Shown here: in pieces, positions 1 to 6,519 of the stretch
Layout: each line of letters starts with the position of its first letter
How positions within the stretch are numbered: the stretch's first letter is position 1
Assembly: GCA_902783905.1 (NCBI GenBank)
Contig: CACZSP010000211.1
Coordinates: 1 to 9,463, forward strand
Direction of reading: 5' to 3'
Source: an uncultured Ruminococcus sp.
Lineage (GTDB): Bacteria > Bacillota > Clostridia > Oscillospirales > CAG-272
Length of the DNA: 9,463 nt
The notes under the pieces: generated by a model
Told to the model about the DNA's origin: nothing
What the model saw: the letters and a program-made list of their open reading frames with translations, nothing else
Databases searched by the model: none
Translations under genes and position numbers: made by a program

Positions 1-4
1 CTGC

Positions 5-57
5 AAAAAACGAAATTCTCGCGAAAATTCGGCGGATTCCCGTCCGCCGAATTTTCG
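5..57 (-). terminator. possible terminator of the minus-strand operon, after mfd
   Basis: On the minus strand, a perfect 15-bp stem (positions 57-43 pairing with 36-22, 6-nt loop) is followed by a run of six T at 10-5. The T-run begins about 11 nt past the stem, farther than in a textbook intrinsic terminator. A smaller, AT-rich stem-loop using the 3' edge of the large stem (aattttc then gagaatt) would sit only about three bases before the T-run and could be the functional version. It lies some 105 nt beyond the mfd stop, a sensible place for the end of this operon. On the plus strand no T-run follows, so it would act in one direction only. Confidence 0.4.
22..57. repeat. perfect inverted repeat 1 (15-bp arms)
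   Basis: Arms 22-36 (cgaaaattcggcgga) and 43-57 (tccgccgaattttcg) are exact reverse complements around the 6-nt centre ttcccg. Each arm has a GC-rich part next to the loop and an AT-rich base. It directly abuts the second inverted repeat, sharing base 57. It may be a terminator stem, or a REP-like intergenic palindrome. Confidence 0.85.
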
Positions 58-92
58 GGGCTGTTTAAAAAGTTGACTTTTTAAACAGCCCC
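57..92. repeat. perfect inverted repeat 2 (17-bp arms)
   Basis: Arms 57-73 and 76-92 are exact reverse complements with only TG between them, so the whole 36-bp element is almost a pure palindrome. A folded RNA would have about 16 pairs and a 4-nt loop (ttga). The ends are GGGGCTG/CAGCCCC and the inside is an A/T tract. No T-run follows on either strand. I have an unverified impression that palindromes of this style recur between genes in Clostridia genomes, which would make it a dispersed repeat and not a gene-specific terminator. Confidence 0.85.
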
Positions 93-102
93 ATCGACGC
101 GA

Positions 103-116
103 GCGCCGTCAGGCGC
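103..116. repeat. small hairpin gcgcc-gtca-ggcgc
   Basis: A 5-bp GC-only inverted repeat (103-107 with 112-116) has a 4-nt loop. It lies between the large palindromes and the mfd stop. It is short enough to occur by chance in GC-rich DNA, and no function is claimed. Confidence 0.3.
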
Positions 117-127
117 GAAGCTTGCCC

Positions 128-144
128 ACTGTCAACTGTCCACT
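128..144. repeat. degenerate 7-bp tandem repeat (actgtca/actgtcc)
   Basis: The sequence reads ACTGTCA, ACTGTCC, ACT: two copies of a heptamer differing at one base plus a partial third. It starts 18 bp downstream (minus direction) of the mfd stop. Read on the minus strand it is the GGACAGT/TGACAGT unit. Two copies alone are weak evidence, but the position next to two perfect palindromes makes an intergenic repeat element plausible. Confidence 0.45.
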
Positions 145-161
145 TGCGATTGTCTTGCTTG

Positions 162-3100
162 TCAGCCCCGTGTGAGCTGATTGTATCTTTTCAGTATTCC
201 GCAGAGCAGCGCCGGGACGTCGTCCTTCTTTCCGGGCGTAAAAATGATCGAAGGAGGAGACGAGCGCACGACGCGCAGTTTTTCTCCGGCCGATCCCGAT
301 ATCTTCTGCCAGGCGGTGAGATCCGGCTGCCGCTGCACGATCCTTACCGTCGCGCCCTCCTGAACGATCGATTCGACGTGCGCGCGTTTTCCTTCGGCTC
401 TTGCCAGCGCCACGTCGATCAGAGCGTACGCCGGGGCGGGAAGATCGCCGTATCTGTCGGTCAGCTCGTCGACGACGTCGTCCGCGTCTCCGTCGTCCGA
501 GATATTCGCCATCTTCTTGTATATCGCCATGCGCTGGGCGGCGGAGGGGACGTAGCTTTCGGGAAGATAGGCGTCCGTGGCGAGATTGATCTGGCAATCC
601 GGTTCGGGAGGAGGCGCCTCCCCCTTTTCCTCCAGGACCGCTTCCTCGAGGAGCCGGACGTACATATCGTATCCGACGTCGTCCACCCTGCCCGACTGTT
701 CGGCGCCCAGAAGACTTCCGGCTCCGCGAAGTTCGAGGTCGCGTATGGCGATCCTGAATCCGGCTCCGAATTCGGCGTATTCGCGTATCGCCTCCAGCCT
801 TTTTTCGGATATCTCCGAAAGGGCGGCGTCCCGTGGGTAGGTGAAATAGGCGTAGGCGCGGCGCGGAGAACGGCCGACTCTTCCCCTGAGCTGGTGGAGC
901 TGGGAAAGCCCCATCCGCTGGGCGTCCCGGACGATAAGCGTGTTGGCGTTGGGAACGTCGACGCCCGATTCGATTATCGTCGTCGAGACGAGAACGTCGA
1001 TGGATCCGTTCGTCATATCGCGCCAGATATCCTCGAGCCGCTCCTTGTCCATCCCGCCGTGCGCCGTCACGATATTGGCGTCGGGTATCGCCTCACGGAG
1101 AGCGGCCGCCACCGAGTCCATAGAATCGATGCGGTTGTAGAGATAAAACACCTGTCCGCCGCGGCGCAGTTCCCGGCGTATCGCCTCGTTTATTATCAGA
1201 TCGTCGTGTTCGAGAACGTAGGTCTGGACCGGCAGACGGGCTCCCGGCGCCTCGTCGAGGACGGATATGTCGCGTATCCCGGTCATCGCCATATTCATCG
1301 TTCTCGGTATGGGGGTCGCCGAAAGGGAAAGCACGTCCACTCCGCGGGAGCGCTGTTTGATCTTTTCCTTCTGCGCGACGCCGAAACGCTGTTCCTCGTC
1401 GACTATAAGCAGACCGAGGTCTTTGAATTCAACGTCCTTCGACAGTATCCGGTGGGTCCCGATTATCAGGTCCACGTCGCCTTTCGCCAGGGCGGCGACT
1501 ATTTTTTTCTGTTCTTTGGGCTTGCGGAAGCGGGACAGCATCTCGACGTTCACCGGGAAATCCCGCATCCTCGCGCAGGCCGTCTGGTAATGCTGGAGGG
1601 CGAGGATCGTTGTCGGAACGAGTATCGCCGCCTGTTTGCGGTCGAGTATCGCCTTGAACGCCGCCCTGAAGGCGACTTCGGTCTTTCCGTATCCCACGTC
1701 GCCGCAGAGAAGTCTGTCCATCGGTACCGGCTTCATCATATCGCCCTTTATCTCGTCGGTCGCCTGCTTCTGCGCCTCGGTCTCTTCGAATTCGAATTTC
1801 GATTCGAATTCCTCCTGCAAAGGATCGTCCGGGCTGAAGGCGAAGCCGGGAAGGCGCATCCTTTCGGCGTAAAGCTCGGTAAGCTCCTTCGCCATGTCGC
1901 GCAGAGCCGATTTGGTCCTCGCCTTCGTGCGGCCCCATTCGGTGCTGCCGAATTTTGAAAGGCGGACGCTCCCGTCCTCCGAGTGCGAGCCGATGTATTT
2001 GGATATCCTCTCCAGCCGGTCGGCGGGAAGGAAGAGCCGGTCGCTTCCGGCGTACTGTATCGTGATATAGTCTCTCGTGACGCCGCCCACCGACATGGCG
2101 GTGATCCCCATATATTTACCGATGCCGTGCGTCTCGTGGACGACGTAATCGCCGTAATGCAGTTCGGAAAACGACAGGATCCTGCCCTTCGCGCTCTGCT
2201 TTTTTTCGGTCTTTCTGACTTTGAGACCGTTGTCGGCGGCGCCGGCGGAAAGGACGGCGACGCGCGAGGCGACGAGTTCGAATGGGGGAAGCGGAGAAGA
2301 GGGGACGACGGTCACCGTCCCGGGGGATATGAGAGAGAAGGGAAGATCCGAGCCGTCGGGACGGTCGGTCTTCCGGCAGATGAAGCCGAGATCCGAAAGG
2401 CGTTTTTCGAATTTTGACGCCTCCGCGTCGGACGCCGTCATAAGGATCACGCGGTATCCGCCCGACGTATAGGCGTCCAGGTCCTCGTTCAGCAGTTCCT
2501 CGTTCCCCCTGAAGGACACCGAATGCTTCGAGGAGAAGCCGAACAGTCCGCCGAGACTTATTCCGGAACCGGCGGCGAGGCCGTCGCAGAGGACCGTCTG
2601 ACGTGAGGAGGCGAAGGCGTCGTACCTGCTTTTCGGGCAGCCGAACTCGGCGTATTTCCCGGGGATCAGCCCGGATGAGATCATCATTTCCGAATCGGCG
2701 GCAAGCATTTTCAGCGACGCCTCGAGCCGGTCCCCGGTCGCGCGGGCGTCGCGCACAAGACACAGTCCGCAGCCGTCGAGGTAGTCGAGCAGACATTCTT
2801 TTTCGGGATAGATCAGGGATACGTACTTGTCGGAAAAACCGACGTCGCCCGCGCCTCCGATCGCGGCGGAAAGGGAGTCGCGTTCGTTCTCGAGCGTGCG
2901 CACATCTATCTGCTCGTCAGCGCGCGAAAGAAGTCTGTTAACGCAAGATAAGATGGATTTCAAGTCCTCCTGTGTGGGAATAACCTCCTTCTGAGGGGGA
3001 ATATCAACCTTGTCTATATTTTCAACGACACGCTGCGAGACGGTGTCGAAGCGGCATATCCTGTCTATCTCGTCGCCGAAAAACTCTGTCCTGACGGCGA

Positions 3101-3746
3101 AAATCCCGCGCGCCCGATCGCTTCCCGGCTCCGCCGACGGATCGGGCTGCACGCTGACGCAGAAGTCGATAATACCGCCTCTCGAGGCATACTGGCCCGG
3201 ACCTTCGGCGAGTTCGCTGCGGCGGTATCCGGCGGCGGCAAGCTTCGTCAGCACGGTCTCGGGAGAGACGACCGAATCGCGCGAAAGGGAAAAAGACGTC
3301 CCGGCAAGCCGCTCGCGCGGGACGGTGAAGCCGAGGGCGGCGTCGGGAGTCGTCACCACGGCGTCGAACTCTCCGCGCAGTATCCCCGAAAGAACGCCTA
3401 TCCTCGTCCGTTCGTATTCACGGGAAACCGTCAGATCGTGAAAATTCAGATCCCTCGCCGGGAAGAAAGCGGCTGACAGACCGAGCCGGGTCAGCGAGGA
3501 GACGGTCGAAGAGCAGGTCTTTTCGTCCGGACAAAGCAAAAGGACCGGCCGGAGGTCCGGCAGGTCTGTTATGAGCGCGGCGCAGAGGGCGACGGCGGCG
3601 CCGTCGGACAGTCCGGCGGCGCTTATCGGCAGAGGCGCGTTTTTTCTTCTTTTGGCGATCGAATCAAGCAGCTGACCGTATACGCCGTCGGATCTCAGGG
3701 CATCGGTGAAAATGCCGCGCGGGATTTCTTTTCTTTCGGGTGTCAA
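162..3746 (-). CDS. mfd: transcription-repair coupling factor Mfd
   Basis: A 1194-residue, full-length ATP-dependent DNA translocase. Known role: it binds RNA polymerase stalled at a lesion, pushes it off and recruits UvrA for nucleotide excision repair. Seen in the sequence: a UvrB-like N-terminal module with a degenerate nucleotide site (about 1-250, including YASRGGIID near 186-194); the RNA-polymerase-interacting domain (HYGDYVVHETHGIGKYMG, about 530-547); RecG-like motor motifs, namely Walker A GDVGYGKTE (682-690), DEEQ (783-786), SAT (809-811) and QLRGRVGR (952-959); the translocation motif around RDLELRGAGSLLG (1002-1014); and a C-terminal D7-type domain (about 1050-1194). It starts at TTG with GGAGG four bases upstream, and that TTG overlaps the pth stop (TTGA), so translation is probably coupled. 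B. subtilis has pth(spoVC)-fin-mfd; here nothing lies between pth and mfd. Confidence 0.97.
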   Translation of the reverse strand: MTPERKEIPRGIFTDALRSDGVYGQLLDSIAKRRKNAPLPISAAGLSDGAAVALCAALITDLPDLRPVLLLCPDEKTCSSTVSSLTRLGLSAAFFPARDLNFHDLTVSREYERTRIGVLSGILRGEFDAVVTTPDAALGFTVPRERLAGTSFSLSRDSVVSPETVLTKLAAAGYRRSELAEGPGQYASRGGIIDFCVSVQPDPSAEPGSDRARGIFAVRTEFFGDEIDRICRFDTVSQRVVENIDKVDIPPQKEVIPTQEDLKSILSCVNRLLSRADEQIDVRTLENERDSLSAAIGGAGDVGFSDKYVSLIYPEKECLLDYLDGCGLCLVRDARATGDRLEASLKMLAADSEMMISSGLIPGKYAEFGCPKSRYDAFASSRQTVLCDGLAAGSGISLGGLFGFSSKHSVSFRGNEELLNEDLDAYTSGGYRVILMTASDAEASKFEKRLSDLGFICRKTDRPDGSDLPFSLISPGTVTVVPSSPLPPFELVASRVAVLSAGAADNGLKVRKTEKKQSAKGRILSFSELHYGDYVVHETHGIGKYMGITAMSVGGVTRDYITIQYAGSDRLFLPADRLERISKYIGSHSEDGSVRLSKFGSTEWGRTKARTKSALRDMAKELTELYAERMRLPGFAFSPDDPLQEEFESKFEFEETEAQKQATDEIKGDMMKPVPMDRLLCGDVGYGKTEVAFRAAFKAILDRKQAAILVPTTILALQHYQTACARMRDFPVNVEMLSRFRKPKEQKKIVAALAKGDVDLIIGTHRILSKDVEFKDLGLLIVDEEQRFGVAQKEKIKQRSRGVDVLSLSATPIPRTMNMAMTGIRDISVLDEAPGARLPVQTYVLEHDDLIINEAIRRELRRGGQVFYLYNRIDSMDSVAAALREAIPDANIVTAHGGMDKERLEDIWRDMTNGSIDVLVSTTIIESGVDVPNANTLIVRDAQRMGLSQLHQLRGRVGRSPRRAYAYFTYPRDAALSEISEKRLEAIREYAEFGAGFRIAIRDLELRGAGSLLGAEQSGRVDDVGYDMYVRLLEEAVLEEKGEAPPPEPDCQINLATDAYLPESYVPSAAQRMAIYKKMANISDDGDADDVVDELTDRYGDLPAPAYALIDVALARAEGKRAHVESIVQEGATVRIVQRQPDLTAWQKISGSAGEKLRVVRSSPPSIIFTPGKKDDVPALLCGILKRYNQLTRG

Positions 3747-4402
3747 TTTCCCTCCGTTTTCCCGGCAGGGGGCGCGGCGGAGTTTATTATCCGCATCGCC
3801 TCGTCGGTCCTGCCGTCGGTTATCGCGTCAAGCGAATCGCAGACCCTGGAGAAAAGAGGTCCCAGGGTCTCGAGCTCTTTGTCGTCGAAACGGGAAAGGA
3901 CCCAGTTCATCAGGTCGTATCCTTCGGGTTTTGCCCCGACTCCTATGCGGATTCGCGGGAAGGCGTCCGACTGAAGCTGGTATATAATATTTTTCAGACC
4001 GTTGTGACCTCCGTCGGTCCCTTTCGTGCGGAAGCGCATTTTTCCGACGGGAAGGTTTACGTCGTCAACGATGACGAGAATGCGCTCGGGAGGGACGTGA
4101 TAAAAAGCCGCGGCGTCGCGGATCGCCTCTCCCGAAAGGTTCATATAGGTCAGCGGGCACTGCAGGAGCACTCCGCGCCCGCCTATTTCGGCTCTCCCGG
4201 TCAGCGAGCGGAACTTTTCTCTCCCGATCTCGGTCCCGATCTTCCGGGCTATCACTCCCATGCAGAGAAAACCCGTGTTGTGACGGGTGTATGCGTATTC
4301 CCTCCCGGGGTTGCCGAGGCCGGCGATTATCCAGTCGATGCCCTTCGCCGGTTCCTCACGCTTCGCCGAGATCCTTTTCAACAGTTCGAAAATGTCTGCC
4401 AT
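3743..4402 (-). CDS. pth: peptidyl-tRNA hydrolase Pth
   Basis: A 219-residue cytoplasmic hydrolase that frees tRNA from peptidyl-tRNA dropped during abortive translation. The Pth signature residues are all visible: N31 in GLGNPG, the catalytic H41 in TRHNTGF, N88 in TYMNLSG, the acidic D113 in VDDVNLPVGK (equivalent to Asp93 of the E. coli enzyme) and N134 in GGHNGLKN. About 20 residues precede the usual beginning of the domain (IDWIIAGLGNPG); the family normally starts close to that strand. The ATG lies 3 bp after the glnN stop and has no clear Shine-Dalgarno, which suggests translational coupling to glnN. No better internal start is visible. The stop codon overlaps the mfd start by 2 bp. 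Confidence 0.96.
   Translation of the reverse strand: MADIFELLKRISAKREEPAKGIDWIIAGLGNPGREYAYTRHNTGFLCMGVIARKIGTEIGREKFRSLTGRAEIGGRGVLLQCPLTYMNLSGEAIRDAAAFYHVPPERILVIVDDVNLPVGKMRFRTKGTDGGHNGLKNIIYQLQSDAFPRIRIGVGAKPEGYDLMNWVLSRFDDKELETLGPLFSRVCDSLDAITDGRTDEAMRIINSAAPPAGKTEGN
3750..3755 (-). promoter_or_regulatory. ribosome binding site deciding the TTG start of mfd
   Basis: On the minus strand GGAGGG lies within the last codons of pth, and GGAGG sits 4 bases before the TTG at 3746-3744. There is no ATG or GTG at the expected N-terminus, and the next residues already lead into the conserved UvrB-like module, so TTG is the best start. The spacing is on the short side. Confidence 0.7.
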
Positions 4403-4405
4403 ATC

Positions 4406-6499
4406 TTATAAACTGAACAGTATTTTTCCGTAGGACGGAAGGGGCCAGACGTCCTCCGGGCAGATAAGCTCGGCCGAATCGACCGCCTCTCGCAGTTCCT
4501 TCATCAGGGGAAGGACCGAGTCGCGCAGCGCGAGAGCGAGCTTTCCCGGATCGTGCCGGCGCTGACGGAGCTTCGACAGCACCGCCGCGAGCTTCGTCGC
4601 CCGGTCGTAAATTCTTTCGGCGAGGACCGACAGATCCTGCGCCGTTTTTATCTGCGGGGACGCGCCGATCCCTTCGAAGCGTCCGGCCGCCGACGCGCTT
4701 TCGCAAAGTTCCTTTTCATAGCGGTAAACGGCGGGAAGGATGCGCTTGAAGACGAGATCGGTCATGGTCAGCGCTTCGATGTTAATTATCTTGTCGTAGT
4801 GATCGAGGATTATTTCGACCCTGGATCTCGCCTCGGCGCCGGTGAAGAGCCGGTGCCTTTCGAAAAGGGCGAGATTTTTTTCGTCGGTCATGTGCGGGAC
4901 GGCGTCCGGAGTCGCCGGAAGATTCGACAGTCCGCGCTTCTTCTCGGCTTCCCGGAGCCATTCGGCGCCGTATCCGTTGCCGTTGAAAATTATCCTGCGG
5001 TGTTCACGGACGACGCGCGCGATAAGATCGTGAAGCGCGTCGTTGAATTTTTCCTTCGGAACGGTCTCCAGTTCGTCGGCGTACTGCCTGAGGGATTCGG
5101 CGACGGAAACGTTGAGCATGATGTTGGCGTGAGCCGTGCTTTCGGCGGAACCCGGCATGCGGAATTCGAATTTGTTTCCGGTGAATGCAAAGGGGGAGGT
5201 GCGGTTGCGGTCGGAGGTGTCCTTCGGGAGCTTCGGGAGGACGTGCACGCCGAGGCGCAGCGGCTCGGAAACGCCGGCCATATATTCGCTGCCGGTCTCG
5301 ATCGATTCGAGTACGGCGTCAAGCTCGCTGCCGAGGAAGACAGAGACGATGGCGGGAGGCGCCTCCTCGGCTCCGAGACGGTGGTCGTTCCCGGCCGTCG
5401 CCACAGAGAGGCGCAGCAGGTCCTGGTAATCGTCTGCCGCCTGTATGACGGCGACGAGGAAGAGAAGAAACTGGGCGTTGTCGCGCGGAGTTTTTCCCGG
5501 GTCGAGAAGATTCTGCCCGTCGGAGGTGGAGATCGACCAGTTGTCGTGCTTTCCCGATCCCGCTACTCCCTTGAAGGGCTTTTCGTGAAGCAGACAGACG
5601 AGACCGTGTTTTTTCGCCGTCCGCTGCATGATCTCCATCATCAACTGGTTGTGGTCTGTCGCGATGTTTGCCGTGTCGTATCTCTGCGCCAGCTCGTACT
5701 GGGAGGGCGCCGCCTCGTTGTGCTCGGTCTTGGCGGGGATGCCGAGGCGCCAGAGCTCTTCGTCCAGCTCCTTCATATACGCCGCGACCCGCGGGGCTAT
5801 CGCCCCGTAGTAGTGATCGTCAAGTTCCTGACCCTTAGGGGGTCTCGCGCCGAAAAGGGTGCGCCCGGTGTAGATCAGATCGGGGCGCTTCTCGTATATT
5901 TCGCGGTCGATAAGAAAATATTCCTGTTCGGTTCCGACGTTTACCCGCACCGGGCCGCCCTCCCTGCCGAAAAGACGGAGTATGCGCTGCGCCTGACGGT
6001 TGAGCGCCTCCATCGAGCGCAGAAGGGGTGTCTTGGTGTCGAGCGCCTCTCCTCCCCAGGAGCAGAAGGCGGTCGGAATGCAGAGGGTGTTGCCCTTTAT
6101 GAACGCGTAGGACGTCGGGTCCCAGGCGGTGTAACCCCGCGCCTCGAAGGTGGCGCGCAGCCCGCCGGACGGGAAGGAGGATGCGTCCGACTCGCCCCGG
6201 ATCAGCTCGCGCCCGGAAAATTCCATTATCGCGCCGCCGTCCCCGGAGGGGGAAATGAAGCTTTCGTGCTTTTCCGCCGTTATCCCGGTGAGGGGCTGGA
6301 ACCAGTGGGTGAAATGCGTGGCTCCGCGTTCAAGCGCCCATTCCTTCATTGCCGACGCAACTTCGTCGGCAATACCGGGATCGAGTGAACGCGCGTCGTC
6401 CTTCGTTCTTTTCAGCGCCGCCCAGACTTTCTCGGAAAGTCTTTTACGCATTTCGGCGTCGTTGAACACCATTGAACCGAAGTATTCGGGAACTCCCAT
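4406..6499 (-). CDS. glnN: glutamine synthetase type III
   Basis: A 697-residue enzyme joining ammonia to glutamate with ATP to make glutamine. Its length and motifs fit GSIII (about 700 residues), not GSI or GSII. Seen: the N-terminal GSIII block FGSMVFND (7-14) and HWFQPLTGITAEKH (65-78); the active-site strands GTEQEYFLID (189-198), KTEHNEAAPSQYELA (257-271) and HEKPFKGVAGSGKHDNWS (305-322); RNRTSPFAFTGNKFEFR (431-447); and the C-terminal DVWPLPSYGKILF end. The ATG is preceded by AGAGG at a 7-base spacing. The gene begins 20 bp after the upstream hydrolase gene, and pth follows after 3 bp. GSIII occurs in Bacteroidetes, cyanobacteria and many Clostridia, where it is often controlled by nitrogen supply. 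I saw no nitrogen-responsive site here, and its expression may depend on the promoter at 8305-8333. Confidence 0.96.
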   Translation of the reverse strand: MGVPEYFGSMVFNDAEMRKRLSEKVWAALKRTKDDARSLDPGIADEVASAMKEWALERGATHFTHWFQPLTGITAEKHESFISPSGDGGAIMEFSGRELIRGESDASSFPSGGLRATFEARGYTAWDPTSYAFIKGNTLCIPTAFCSWGGEALDTKTPLLRSMEALNRQAQRILRLFGREGGPVRVNVGTEQEYFLIDREIYEKRPDLIYTGRTLFGARPPKGQELDDHYYGAIAPRVAAYMKELDEELWRLGIPAKTEHNEAAPSQYELAQRYDTANIATDHNQLMMEIMQRTAKKHGLVCLLHEKPFKGVAGSGKHDNWSISTSDGQNLLDPGKTPRDNAQFLLFLVAVIQAADDYQDLLRLSVATAGNDHRLGAEEAPPAIVSVFLGSELDAVLESIETGSEYMAGVSEPLRLGVHVLPKLPKDTSDRNRTSPFAFTGNKFEFRMPGSAESTAHANIMLNVSVAESLRQYADELETVPKEKFNDALHDLIARVVREHRRIIFNGNGYGAEWLREAEKKRGLSNLPATPDAVPHMTDEKNLALFERHRLFTGAEARSRVEIILDHYDKIINIEALTMTDLVFKRILPAVYRYEKELCESASAAGRFEGIGASPQIKTAQDLSVLAERIYDRATKLAAVLSKLRQRRHDPGKLALALRDSVLPLMKELREAVDSAELICPEDVWPLPSYGKILFSL

Positions 6500-6506
6500 T
6501 AAAGAA

Positions 6507-6511
6507 CCTCT
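6507..6511 (-). promoter_or_regulatory. ribosome binding site of glnN
   Basis: The minus strand reads AGAGG seven bases before the ATG at 6499, inside the 20-bp gap after the hydrolase stop. It supports this ATG over the in-frame methionine at residue 10, which would cut into the conserved FGSMVFND block. Confidence 0.6.
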
Positions 6512-6519
6512 TTCATCCG

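Noticed and set aside
73..78. TTGACT on the plus strand as a -35 box
   Set aside because: The sequence 17 bp downstream is gacgcg, not a -10 element, and the hexamer is the centre of the palindrome.
131..136. TTGACA on the minus strand as a -35 box
   Set aside because: No -10 hexamer lies 16-18 bp downstream (the site reads cctgac), and the match is part of the heptamer repeat.
144..1958. 604-codon open frame on the plus strand, antisense to mfd
   Set aside because: It lies wholly opposite the clear Mfd frame. Its translation is arginine- and histidine-rich with no domain, as expected when a GC-rich gene is read backwards.
4553..6388. 611-codon open frame on the plus strand, antisense to glnN
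   Set aside because: It mirrors the intact GSIII gene and has low-complexity RR/VV/GG composition. It has no recognisable family.
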